64,000 bases of DNA from Sapria himalayana (Eukaryota > Streptophyta > Magnoliopsida > Malpighiales > Rafflesiaceae), in the NCBI GenBank assembly GCA_029783825.1, contig JAREIK010003422.1:343459-407458 (forward strand). The letters run 5' to 3'. The position numbers and the translations under genes are program-made. Of the stretch, positions 13,803-25,859 are shown piece by piece (the stretch's first letter is position 1; the number at the start of each line of letters is the position of its first letter). The notes below the pieces were generated by a model. It saw nothing but the letters and a program-made list of their open reading frames with translations. It was not told the origin of the DNA and did no database searches.

Positions 13803-14789
13803 TTTAGATTAGGGATTAATCAATTATAAGAATAAATAAGTAAAATTTATGATTAATTAAAAAATTTATTAAAATATTAATAAAATAATTATTTTTGTCT
13901 AATGAAATTATGATTATGAAGTATCTGAAGATGGTAACTTTTTAATTCAAATAAGATAGATGTAAGTTATAGGTTGGTTTGTCGAATATGAGTTTTTATA
14001 ACCTATTAAAATACTTAGACATCAATTATTATTCTTCTTTTTTTAGAGGGCATGAAGAATCTAGATGCATTGAGTTTGTAAAAATTATATAAAATTTTTT
14101 TTCATGATATCTAAAATGTCTCGTGATTAGCTGATCTTTACTATGTTTAGTGTATATTAAAATCTATCATATTTATCATTGTGAATAGTATTTTAGATAG
14201 GAAAATCAAATTACAATCAATATTATTGAAAATTTGTTATGATAGAAAGATTAAGATAATACATAGATGAGTCTTGAAAATCAAATTCATACATTACAAA
14301 AAAATACATATGATGATGTATATGATGAAATTTTAAGATGTACAGATAATAACAGTTAGATTGAAAATGATGTTATAATTTTTATCATTTTATGACTTAA
14401 TGATTTGTAATATTTTGTATTTTTTAGTTTTATTTTTAAAGATTATGTTACCATATTTTATTTTAATAAGTATTAATTATAATTTTAATTTAAATAATTT
14501 TTTAATGTTTTTTTTAATTCATAATTTTAAATTTTCTATATACTAGGTATGTGTGTATATATTTTGTATTTACATTATGTATACATGTATCTACACAATA
14601 ATTTCTGTCTATCTACAATGTGTATATGTATATATTCAATATGAGTGTGTATACACATTGTATGTACATCCTACATACATTATGTATGTATTTTGTATAT
14701 GGTAATACACAATAATTATATTATGTGTATATATAGATACACATAACAATTAACACATCTATGTTATGTATAATATATTGATATATTGC

Positions 14790-15010
14790 TACCATCATGC
14801 TCAACACTTGCCGCCTGCACACACTATCCAGGGAACATGGCCCATAGTAGTCTAGGGTCTAGGGCCTATGACCTTGTGAGGTGGACCAGGTGCCATGGAC
14901 AGGCCTTGACTAGGGTATGCTTGGCTCTCCTGGTTCACACCCTGGCTATTCTAGGTTGGGCACGTGCCTGGCTAGATAATAACCATTCTCATCATAATTG
15001 TTGGCAAAAT
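14790..15010 (+). other. GC-rich island of about 220 bp in block Q, unrecognised
   Basis: Contains GGAACATGGCCC, GTGGACCAGGTGCCATGG and GGGCACGTGCCTGG in otherwise AT-rich DNA. An inverted relative lies at 22840-23040; copy 1 keeps only the first part at 2215-2300. An open frame of 91 codons spans it but resembles nothing I know, and I do not call it a gene. It may be the remains of a captured gene fragment. Confidence 0.5.
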
Positions 15011-16429
15011 TTTCATGAGAACTATCTGGAGTATCTTAATTTTTTTTTCTATGAAGTTTGAGGTGATGAATATATATAATATTCATTATATTTATTGCAT
15101 AATTTTAATTTATGTATTTTTATTTAACTTGTATCTAGTCTAGGTAGTGTAGTGCTTATATTGATGGCATGCTTCAAACACTTTTACTTTTGTTCTTTAA
15201 AAAAACATCATGTGTCTTGGGGCAGTCTTCAACATGTTAGCTGAAATGATGGTGGTTGTGGTGGTATTATCACTTATATTTCTCCCATTTTATATCATGT
15301 TCAATAATATAAAAACATGCATTTAAGTGCCTGATTCTTAATGCAACCAAACCTATAAAAGTGATTAAGTACAATGCCACACAGAAGAAGAAATACATGA
15401 TGAAAATTTATCTTCGAGAGCAAGTTAGATTTATAAGATAGAAAGCATGTTGTGATTGAATTAGCATCAAGGTCATTGGAGATTGTATTAATTAGTTTTG
15501 GCATGTGTTATTTTTTTGTTATGTTTTGGAAGATAAAAATTCTGTTTGTCTGGACATGTACTGTTCTGATTTTCACTGCACGACTTTTTTTATTTTTTAT
15601 TTGTCAATTAATTTTTGTAAAGTATGAAGCCTATGCAATTTGTTAATGATACTAGGTTTCTACTTACCATGCAGAGTTGGATGTTCTGGCAATGCAATAC
15701 TGGGCCTCATGTGGTAGCTCTTGTGGTGTGATGATCTTTCTTTTCAGTCATGTGGCGCATGACATGCACTATATATGTACAAGTATATAAGTATGAATAT
15801 ACTTGGTCTATACAAACGTATATAATGAATATATACGTAGGTATATAACGAGTATGTACATAAGTGGGTGCATATATTTATTTGTAGACATGTATGTATT
15901 GTCTTACATACACGCCCATTCACACACACACACACACACATGTTTGAATATATAATTGCTTGGGCTAGTCTAGTCATCATCATGCATTGTTTACCGATAC
16001 AGGTCATAAAAGTCATGAATATTAGACGTTTCCCAAACTGTGGTATGAAGATATTTCTTATCTATGCCAGCCTGGCAGACATAGGTTGGTCTTAAATCTT
16101 TTAGTAATTGGGTATATAAGCAATTATCACATGGTACAAAGCATATGTATGAAGAAATAAGTTTTCTTGCTGTTGGCACTTCAATGATTGGTTATAATTG
16201 TACTGTCTTAAGATGATGATAATGATGCTCGTGTAGTGTCGAGTAATTTTATTACATCTCACAAAACTGTATTCAATTGGAAGGAAAAACATATAATTAC
16301 ATGATTTTTACAGGCCGCAAGTGCCAAGAGGAATATCGGGTCCTATTTAGGGAGAAGTAGATCGCCACCACGTCAAAAACTCACTCAATCTCAAAATTAG
16401 TGGTTGGTAGGGATGTTTATCAATCGAGC

Positions 16430-16715
16430 ATCATCGCCAGCGACACTTTTATTATTATCGGTAGCAGCAGCAGCATAACCTGCTGCAGCAGTGGCTATAG
16501 CAGGGGTAGTAGAACTAGTAATGGCATCATCAGTAGCGGCAGCTACAACAGCAGTAGTAGGAGCAGTAGTAGCAGCGGTGGCGGTGGCAGCAGTAGCAGC
16601 AGTGGTAGTGGTAGTAGCAAAAGCAGGAGCAATAGTAGCAGCGGCGGCGGCAGTAGCAGCAGAAGGAGCAATTGTAGCAGTGGTGGTGGCTGTAGTAGCA
16701 GCAATGGCTATATAT
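16430..16715 (+). repeat. GNN trinucleotide island in block Q copy 2
   Basis: GCA, GTA, GGC and GGT triplets with few interruptions, homologous in position to 3590-3970 and 44396-44710. Reads as poly-Ala/Val or poly-Ser/Gly; no evidence for translation. Confidence 0.85.
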
Positions 16716-16984
16716 ACGTACGTATATACGCACATATATTACTATAGTATTTGTACATATAATACTACAGTATTATATGTACATATATACTGAGTATATA
16801 CGTACACAGTATTATGTACATAAAATACTGCAGTAATATAAGATCATATACACTATAGTATATATCAACATATATACTATAGTATTATATATTTATAAAA
16901 ACATAACTTTTTTTAATTTTTTTTTGATTTTATTCACTGATTTAAATTTCATACAGATATGGTTCCTCAATATTATTCTAATAA

Positions 16985-18640
16985 TAATCCCTAGCAAAAG
17001 TTTTAGTGACGGTAATATCTCTAACTAAAATAAGAATTTCTCTAGCTAAATTAGCAAAGGAAAATTTTCTAGCTAAATTAGCAAGGGAAGATTCCTTAGC
17101 TAAATTAGCAATAGAAAATTCCCTAGCTTTTTTCATTCTCAAACTATTTTCAGAATTTTTTTTTTCAAAATATTTAATTAAATAATTTAATATTTTTATA
17201 TTAAATTAAATTAAAACCGAAACTATAAACAATAATTTATAATTAACAAAAAATAAATCATTTAATTAATTTTTCTGATTCAATAATTTACATAAATCAA
17301 ACAAAAACATAACAAAATTGTATGTCACTTTATTCATCAATGTATCTATCGATAATACATAAAATATAATATATCCATGTATTGACGTTGCTTTCTTTCT
17401 CTATGCTCCTCTGATCACGATCTTTCTACTATGACAAAACTGTCCGAGTCACGGTTCGACATGTCTAGTAAAAAATCTCTTCACTTATATAAGCTTCATA
17501 TGGGAAACAATGCGGTACCATATCTATATGAAATTTAAACAAGCCAATAAAATTAAAATATATAAATAAAAAAATTATGTTTTGATAAATATATAAAACT
17601 GTAGTATATATCTACATATATACAAATATTTCACTCGTTACATATATTACTGCAGTATATCTACATATATACTGAAGTATTATATGTACATATATACCGA
17701 GTACATATATACTCGATATATACGTACATTTAATACTACAATATTATATGCACATATAATACTACAGTATTATATGTGCATATACTACAGTATATATGTG
17801 CATATATACTGAGTATATAAGTACGTATATACCGAGTTTATACATACGTATATACCTAGTATATATGTACCTATATAATAGGTATATATGCACATATATG
17901 CTAAGTTTATATGCACGTATATACTGGGTATATTTGTACTCAGTATATACGTACGTATTACTCGATATATACGTACATATATACTCAGTATTTTTGCACT
18001 ATATACTACAGTATATATGTACGTATATACTACAGTATTATATGCACATATATATAATCACATAACCTAATGATGATACAAAACTGCAACAAATTAATAT
18101 TATCCCATTTATACTTCACAAAGATGACACAAAACTACAACAAATTAATACGATCCCATTTATACTTCAAAAAGATGACAGATTACGTTGCTATCAACAT
18201 AAATATGAAATACGAAGATTATTAAAATTTTAGAAATATCTCTGAAAACTATTAGAGAAAAACCTGGTAGACGAGCCACGAGGTAGGCTTGGAGCATCAA
18301 AGTTCGCATCTTGCCTCCTCTCAACAAAAACTCTCTCCCGGTCCCAAGGCTTATAAGGGGGTTACTCTGCCCCACCATGACTGAGCTGACAAGCTAACAA
18401 AGAACTGGCAGATGAAATAGAGACTGATCATCTGTAGTAGTAACCATTAACAAATAAATAAGAAACTTAAACCTAGAAAAATGGAGCACTCCACCATGCT
18501 AATGTGCAACACAAAATGATGAATAAATTATTAGAATAATAATTTTTAATAATTGCAATCTAAGCAACCCATGTCTTACATATTTAAAACAAAGACATAA
18601 CAAAATTTTATTACATATTTAGGAAAGCTTCTGTCAACAT
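16985..18640 (-). mobile_element. Right-interior CACTA segment in inverted orientation
   Basis: Reads as the reverse complement of about 45150-47345. ATTACCGTCACTAAAACTTT near 47330 appears inverted near 16990-17015. Within it are 27-bp subterminal repeats (17040-17130), a 250-bp segment (17300-17540), a palindromic ATAC array (17590-18060), a tandem duplicate (18070-18190) and the GC-rich patch at 18280-18385. Because 18640 onward again matches 47400 onward in direct orientation, this looks like an internal inversion. Confidence 0.65.
17590..18060 (-). repeat. Palindromic ATAC repeat array
   Basis: Units such as TATACTGAGTATATA and TATACTCAGTATTTTT separated by TACGTACGTATA-type palindromes. 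This is the inverted counterpart of the larger array at 45715-46745. Confidence 0.8.
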
Positions 18641-18773
18641 ATAAGTTTAGCGACGGAAAAGCCCTAGTTAGCTAGGGAATTTTCCCTTGCTAATTTAGCT
18701 AGGGAATTTTCACTTACTAATTTAGCTAGGAAAATTAATATTAAATATATATATTCGGTTATATATTTAAAGA

Positions 18774-18970
18774 GAAGGATCAGTAGATACTATTTTGAAG
18801 GATAAAATGCAGGAAATAAAAGAAGTGAATGATGAGATGAAAGAAGTTAAGAATGCAATGCAAAAGCAAATATCTTATATAGAGTCATAGTTAATGGCCT
18901 TAACGTAGCAGATAGCATACTAACTTCTAGCAGAGAAACCATGTAGGAGAAGAAAGCACAAATGTACTAG
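18774..18970 (+). pseudogene. Possible relic of a CACTA TnpA/Transposase_24-type coiled-coil
   Basis: One frame gives about 38 residues rich in Lys, Glu, Met and Gln with heptad-like spacing (KDKMQEIKEVNDEMKEVK), then stops and a basic segment CRRRKHK. Plant CACTA TnpA-like and Transposase_24 proteins end in similar Glu/Lys/Gln-rich coiled coils, and the position just inside a CACTA right end fits. The segment is absent from the end at 47703. The stops are TAG near 18888 and two more within 40 codons. Coiled coils are compositionally biased, so this identification is only suggestive. Confidence 0.35.
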
Positions 18971-18974
18971 CTAA

Positions 18975-19200
18975 TGATGAAGATGATGATTTGGTTTTAA
19001 ATGATTATATACTTATGTAATCTTTTTGTTTTAACTATGTAACTATTGTATCAGAATAATTTCTAAATTGTTTTTACTTTTTGTTAATTATAAAAAATGG
19101 GTTTAGTATATGTTTTTATTCAATTTAATATAAATATTTAAAAATATGTAATCAACTTTTTTGTAAAAAATTAAATTGTGAAAATATATTTGGAAAGAAA
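18975..19200. other. AT-rich CACTA interior, nothing recognised
   Basis: Poly-T and AT-rich sequence between the coiled-coil relic and the terminal repeats. No gene seen. Confidence 0.4.
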
Positions 19201-19499
19201 ATTGCTAGGGTTTTTTCCCTCCCTAATTTAGATAGGGAAGTTTCTATATATATTCAGGAGAAAAATATTAATTACTAGTCTTAATTATGATCAAAAAATT
19301 AAGGAAAAAAATATAATTAGCTAGGGATTTCTGTAATTCAAAAATTTGCTAGGGAAGTTTTTTTCCTTTAATATTTTGTGATGAGCACTTTAGCTTTGGA
19401 TAATTTACATCATAAATCCATTGCTATTCTATTTTAACGACACAATTTCTTATAATAATTAAGGAAATATCCCTAGTTATTTTGGCTTTTTTTGTAATG

Positions 19500-19836
19500 C
19501 TATATGTCTATCTGTCTATTCATCTACCTATCTATCTATGTATCTTTTTATTTATCTGTCTATTTATCTAACTGCCTATGTGCATATCTACCTAATTGTC
19601 TAACTAACTAATTATCTATCTCTCTACATGTCTATCTATCTATTTATCTATCTATCTATAGATTTGTTGAATTGTCTATCTATATATTTGTCTTTTTATC
19701 TATTTATCTATCTCACTATCTATCTATTTATCTATATGTCTATCTTTCTACTTATTTATCTATCTATCTATCTATCAATTTGACTATATTTCTATCTTTA
19801 AATATCTCTATCTAACTATCTATTAATTTGTATATC

Positions 19837-19867
<31 letters not shown>

Positions 19868-20398
19868 ATATATCTAAATGTTATCTATCTATATGTCTAT
19901 CTAACTATCTTTCTATCTATCTATCTTTCTATCTGGTAATATTTTTATCTATCTATCTATCATTTTATCTATCTATCTATCTATTTATCTATCTATGTAT
20001 CTATCTATATACTTGCCTATCTATCTCTTTCTCAATAAATCAATCTATCTATCTATTTCTCTGAAAATCTAAATAACTATCTATCTGTCTATCTATCAAT
20101 CTGTCTATCTATATATATGTTTATCTATCTATCTATCTATCTGTCTATCTATGTATCTCTATGATGTCTATATCTTTATCTTTCTATATACCTATCTTTT
20201 TATCTATTGATCTGTCTATCTCAATCTATCTAACAATTTGTATATTTGTTTTTCTATCTATTTATCTATCTATCAATCTATCTATCAGTCTATCTATTTA
20301 TTTGTGTATAGGTATATCGTTCTAATTGTCTATCTATTTATCTATCTAAATATCACTATCTATTCTTCTATCTATCAGACTATTTAACTATCTTTCTA
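19500..20398 (+). repeat. (TATC)n array between two converging CACTA ends
   Basis: About 900 bp of TATC tetramers bounded exactly by a CACTA right end at 19499 and a left end at 20399. The 3 bp abutting both ends are CTA, but CTA recurs every few bases here, so this is not evidence of a target-site duplication. Confidence 0.92.
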
Positions 20399-20940
20399 CA
20401 CTAATAGAAAAACCCCATATAGTTAGGGATAATTCCCTGGCTAAATGAGCATTTTTTAACTAAATGGAATATAGCAATGGATTATTAACGGATCGGTTCC
20501 CAATCTAAAGTGCTTCTCGCTTAAATTTTAACAAATGAAAGTGTCCCTGGCTAAAATTTAGCGATGGAATAATGCCTTCCTAAAAAAATAATTTCCTTCG
20601 CAAAATTAGCAAGCTAAATGAGATTTTTCCGTTGCTAAATGAAAATAATGATGAAAGATTTTCCAAGCTAAAGTGCTCATCGCTAAATATTAGCGATGGA
20701 AATAGTCCCTAGCTAAATAAATTTACCGACTGAAAATCTGTTACTAAAATAAAGATATCCCTATCTAAATTAGTAAGGGAAAATTACCTAGCTAAATTAG
20801 CAAGGGAATTTTCCCTAGCTAATTTAGCAAGGGGAATTTTTGCTAGAAAATTTAGCTAGGGAAAATTTGCTTAATTAGCTAGGGAATTTTACCTATCTAT
20901 TTTAATTTCAAAACTATTTTTAGAATTTAATTTATTTTAG
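20399..20940 (+). mobile_element. CACTA element left end
   Basis: Begins CACTAATAGAAAAACC and continues ATATAGTTAGGGATAATT. The reverse complement of the right end at 47703 reads CACCACAAGAAAAATACC then ATATAGCTAGGGATAATT, so the two are terminal inverted repeats of one family and remain alignable for over 100 bp. Subterminal AGCGATGGA and CTAGCTAAATTAGCAAGGG repeats follow, typical of the direct and inverted subterminal motifs that CACTA transposases bind. Confidence 0.75.
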
Positions 20941-21360
20941 AATTTTTTAATTAAATAATTTAATATTTTTATATTAAATAGATTAAAAACAAAAACTATA
21001 AATGATAATTTATAATTAACAAAAAATAAAATCATTTAAAAACTTATTCTAATCCAATATTTTACATAATTAAAATAAAAAAAATAACAAAATTTTATTA
21101 CATCATATTCATCAATGTATCTACCGATAGTGCATAAAGTATAATCTATCCATTCATTGATATTGCTTTCTCTTCCTCTGTTCCTCTGATCACCATTTTT
21201 CTACTGTGACAAAGCTATCCGAGTCACGACACATCATGTCTAGTGAAAAATTCCTTCACTTATACAAGATTTGTATGGGTAACAATGTGTACCATATTTG
21301 TAAGAAATTTATACTACTCAATCAAATCAAAATAAAAAAAAGTTATGTTTTGATAAGTAT
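20940..21360 (-). mobile_element. Right-interior CACTA segment, inverted
   Basis: 21120-21360 is the reverse complement of 44930-45170 and of 46790-47040, a roughly 250-bp repeat present twice in the right arm of the element. 20940-21120 is AT-rich and has a relative at 17160-17330. Confidence 0.6.
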
Positions 21361-23885
21361 ATAATACTATAGTATATATGTATATATCATCGTCGTCACC
21401 ACCATCGCCACCACTGCTACTGCCATCCCTGCCACTGCTGCCGCTACTACTATTGCTGATAATAAAATTATGGCGGCCGATGATGCTCGACTGATTAACT
21501 TGAGATTGAGCGAATTTTTGATGAGGTGATAAACTTCTTCTACCAAAATAGGACCCGATATTCCTCTTGGACCATAATTACACGTCACTACACGAGCATC
21601 ATCATCATCATCATTATAAGACATAGTACAATTAAAATCAATCATTGCAGAATTTAGAGCAAAAAAACTTATTTACTCATATGTTCGCTTTGTACCATGT
21701 GATAATTGCATATCAACACAATTACTAAAATTTTTAAGACCAACATCTATTTGTCAGGTGGGCCTGGACCAGAAATATCATACCAAAGCTTTAGAAAATG
21801 TCTAATATCCATTGCTTTTATTAATTGCATCTGTGAGCAATGCACGATGATCACCAGACCAGCCCGAGCAATTATATATTCAAAAGTGTGCCTGTGTGTA
21901 AATGGGTGTGTGTGTATGACAATATATACATATCTACAAATAAATATATGCTCCCACTTATGTGCACACTTGTTATACCTACGTATATACTTAGTATATA
22001 CGTACGTATATACCTAGTATATTCATACTTAATATACTCGGTATATGTACATATATAGTGCATGTCATGTGCCACATGACTTTGAAAAGAAAGATCAACA
22101 CACCACAAGAGCTAGCGCATGAGGCCCTGTATTGCACTGTCACAACATCCAACTCTGCATGATAAGCAAAAACCTAGTATCATTAACAAATTTCATAGGC
22201 TTCAGACTTTAAGAAAACTAATTGACAAATAGAAATTTTAAAAAGTTGCCCGGTGAAAATTAGAATAGTACATGCCCAGAAAAATAGAATTTTTATCTTC
22301 CAAAACAAAATAAAAAAACAACACGTGCCAAAACAAAATAATTTAATCTCCAATGTTTTTGATGCTAATTCAATCACAACATGCTTTCTATCATATAAAT
22401 CTAACATGCTCTCGAATATAAATTTTCATTATGTATTTCTTCTTCTGTGTGACATTATACTTGGTCTCTTTGACAGGTTTGGTTGCATTCGGAATGAGGC
22501 ACCGAAATGCATGTATTTATATTTTTGAACATGATATCAAAGTGGGGAAAATAAAAGTGATAATGGCAGTACCACCACCATCATTTCAGCTAACATGTTG
22601 GAGACTGCCCCAAGACACCTTATGTTTTTTTAAAGAACAAAAGTAAAAGTGTTTGGAGTATGCCATCAATATAAGCACTACACTACCTAGACTAGATACA
22701 AGTGAAATAAAAAATACAAAAATTAAAATAATGCAATAAATATAATGAATATTATATATATTCATCACCTCAAACTTAAAAGTAAAAAGAAATTAAGATA
22801 CTCTAGATAATTCTCATTAAAATCTTTGCCAACAATTGTGATGAGAATGGTTATTGCCTTGCCCAGCACGTACCCAACCCAGAATAACCGAGGTCTGAAC
22901 TAGGAGAGCCAGCCAAGTGCTCTTCAGGGCCTGGCCATGGCACCTTGTCCACCTCACAAAGGCCCAGGCCCTAGACCATGGACCCTTGTGGGCCATGTCC
23001 CCTGGCTAGTGTGTGCAGGTGGCAAGTGCTGAGCATTATGGCAGCATTATATTAATATATTATACATAACATAGAAGTTTGAATTGTTATGTGTATCTAT
23101 ATATTCACATAATATAGTTATTGTGTATTACAATATACAAAATACATACATACTGTATATATAATGTACCTATAATGTGTATATATACTCATATTGAATA
23201 TATACATATACACATTGTATATAGACAGAAATTATTGGGTATATACATGAATACATAATATAAATACAAAATATATACATACTTACCTAGTATATAAAAA
23301 ATTTCAAATTATGAATTTAAAAAATTTAATAACAATAAAAAATTTTTTAATTTAAAATTATAATTAATACTTATTAAATAAAAAATGGCAACATAATCTT
23401 TCAAAATAAAACTAAAACATAAAAAATATTACAAATCATTAAGTCATAAAATGTTAAAAATTATAAGATCCTTTTCAAATTATCTATTATGATCTATACA
23501 ACTTTAAATTTTATCATATACATCATCAAATATATTTTGTTGTACCGTAGGAATTTGATCTTGAAGACTCATCTATGTATTATCTTAATCTTTCTATCAT
23601 AACAAATTTTCTATAATATTGATTGTAATTTGATTTTCCTATCTAAAATAATATTAACAATAATAAATATGATAGATTTTAATATACAATAAACACAGTA
23701 AAGATCAGAAAATCACGAGACATTTTAGATATCATGGAAAAAATTTTATATAATTTTTACAAAGTCAATGCATCTAGATTCTTCATATCCTCCAAAAAAA
23801 TAGAATAATAATTGATGTCTAAGTATTTTAACAAGTTTTCTTATAGCTCTAACTTATCACTTACCTCTAGCTAATTTGAATTAAT
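21360..23885 (-). mobile_element. Block Q, copy 3 (inverted)
   Basis: Reads as the reverse complement of 1338-3700 and 13945-16490: a short GNN island (21388-21455), the CA/TG-rich part, ATAC palindromes (21985-22060), the GC-rich island (22840-23040) and the AT-rich beginning. It breaks off near 23885; the missing first 160 bp of the block resume at 31285-31457. Peptides such as NSITTCFLSYKSNMLS near 22355 recur in copies at 2580 and 15410, but stops and differing frames around them argue for shared DNA ancestry and not selection on protein. Confidence 0.7.
21388..21455 (-). repeat. Short GNN island (inverted)
   Basis: ACCACCATCGCCACC-type triplets, the reverse complement of the GNN islands in the other Q copies and much contracted (about 65 bp against 285-380 bp). 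Confidence 0.7.
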
Positions 23886-25840
23886 TCATATTCATATCTA
23901 GAACAATAACTATGATAACAAGTTATTCATTTATAAAAAATGAATATATTCATATCTTAAGATAAAAATGACTTAAGTTTATATATTCCATGAATCAAAT
24001 AACATTAATACATTATTGTACATTCTGACATATTCAATATTATATGATGTCTTTTTAAAAATGTATATTTAATGAAATCTACTGATAATTTTTATTTTGT
24101 ATTGAATCTATTTAGTTTTAATGATATTATGTAATTTTTTAAAAATATATGATATGCTTTCAATGAGAAATATTCAATGATTCTCTTGGTATTACTTGAG
24201 AAGGATTGAATATGTTTGGTAGCATTTGATGACAAGTCTATGTTTTTCAATCACATTCAAATTTTATTAATGATGCGTCTTTTTATTATTGCATATGAAT
24301 TCTTTTTATCAATTTCAATCATTTTCAATAAATATGTAAGATATGTTAACATATTTTTTATAGTTCATGATTAAATTATATGTGTTGGTCTTACAAAAAT
24401 AAAACATACATCAAATAATTTGAAATAGAAAATTCATAAGAAATAATGAAAAAAAATAAACAATAAAATAAAATACAACCTAATAACACTTAAGATTTGA
24501 ATGATAAAAAAATGAAAAAAAAACTATTGTATAAATGTGCAAGAAGAGCTCTCAAATGAAAGAGCAAGCAAGATGAATCTTCACCCACCCATAGTTGACT
24601 TTTCCCCACATATCAATGATCTTCAATTTTATTTGTTGGATTTTTATACAAATTGATAATTTTCAATAATATTAAATAATATCAAACATTTGTTTAATGA
24701 TATATGAATTTTAATGATATATGATTTATTTTGATATATGTTAACATTTGTTTTATGACACTTGATTTTTTTTTTATTATAATTCCAAAACAATTCATTA
24801 ATATTTGACATCATAAAATCAATCTTACTCCATCAAAATAGAAATATTGATATTTTTATATATGTCCACAAATTATTGTTCATTTTGAATACGAGAAAAA
24901 ACTTTTGTTACTTGCTAGTAGAAAGTTAAACAACGTACACTTTTAATAATTTTAATATGGTATATAAAACTAAAATATGAACATGTTGTACAATTTTTAA
25001 AAAATAAAAAAATATTCATAAATAATTGAAGTCATAAAAAGTTGTCTTAAAACGATTTTAAAATAAATCACCAATATATAAAAAATATAAAAAAAAATAT
25101 AAAATGATAAAAAATCATGAATATTTATCACATTTCAAACAAAATTGTTAAAAAAGTTAGATTTTCATGACATTTAATGGAAAACTTTTAGTGTCGATCA
25201 AAAATATTCTAACAAATATCAAGTAATTATCATTGAAAATATATCAAATAGTATTATCCCACCATCAAATGTATTAGATAATCTTCAAGATTCCTTCAAT
25301 CACCACTTATATTGCAAAACAGCATCATAAAACTAAATGAATATACATTGTTTATATATATATATATATATATATATTGCAAATTTACTTCAGTTACACA
25401 CACACACACACAACATCATATGTATATATGCATATGCATATATGTATGCAAATCTATAAATATATATAGATATATTGATGTTAATATATATTATGTATAT
25501 ATTTATATGTGGATTTTATAAATGATATACATGTACATATAAATGTACATATATGTGATAAAGGCGATATTAAATCATGATTGAATGAAAAAATAATTAC
25601 TTGTTTAATTTACAATATTACATATATTTTTATGTGCTAAGAAGGCAACGGCTAGAAAATAAAATATAGACAGAAAGGACAATATTTTGATCCAAAGATC
25701 ATATCCTGATTATGATTCTAGGAAAATAGAATATATAAAGAGATGTTTTAGTAAAATGAAGATTGTTGCTGGTGATAGTCATCTCTTAAAATATTTATTT
25801 GCTAGATCTTTCTCTATTTGGTTTTATTCGTAGTGTGTTC
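23885..25840. other. AT-rich sequence, possibly the 3' LTR and flank of the copia remnant
   Basis: No gene found. On the minus strand this lies just downstream of the copia RNase H region, where a 3' LTR is expected, but no second LTR copy is visible in the window to define its ends. Contains (TA)n at 25347-25376, (AC)n at 25396-25412 and palindromic ATATGCATATGCATATATG near 25425. Confidence 0.35.
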
Positions 25841-25842
25841 AT

Positions 25843-25858
25843 TTTCACTCCCCTTCAA
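25843..25858 (-). promoter_or_regulatory. Candidate polypurine tract of the copia element
   Basis: Minus-strand GAAGGGGAGTGAAAATG lies just after the RNase H-like region, where plant copia elements carry a purine-rich plus-strand primer next to the 3' LTR. The adjoining LTR would start at the TG of GTGAAAATG. Confidence 0.45.
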
Positions 25859-25859
25859 G

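Larger units (their letters stand above)
13803..16985 (+). mobile_element. Block Q, copy 2
   Basis: Parallel to 1338-4200 in the same order: AT-rich first half, a GC-rich island (14790-15010), the GNN island (16430-16715) and palindromic ATAC repeats (16740-16890). It retains about 120 bp near its start and about 250 bp near 14880-15130 that copy 1 lacks. Near 16985 the order breaks: the following 1.65 kb is inverted relative to the copy at 43797-47703. No intact gene; open frames in the GNN and ATAC parts are repeat translations. Confidence 0.7.
18640..19499 (+). mobile_element. CACTA element right end (degenerate)
   Basis: The tract 18650-18745 has AGCGACGG and CTAGCTAATTTAG-type subterminal repeats matching 47400-47520. 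The last 120 bp align with the end at 47703: GCACTTTAG, an ATCCATTGCTAT element, AATATCCCTAGTTAT and a terminus ending TTTTTTGTAATG, which on the other strand reads CATTAC followed by an A-run, a decayed CACTAC. CACTA ends are bound by TnpA/TNP2-type transposases. The base after 19499 is already in a TATC array. Confidence 0.65.

Noticed and set aside
14786..15061. 91-codon open frame over the GC-rich island
   Set aside because: No recognisable domain, and copies 1 and 3 do not preserve it. Kept only as a GC-rich island.
22253..22528. 91-codon open frame with relatives at 2473-2676 and 15301-15504
   Set aside because: Similarity follows from these being copies of block Q. Frame openings differ in start and end, and stops lie nearby, so protein-level selection is not indicated.
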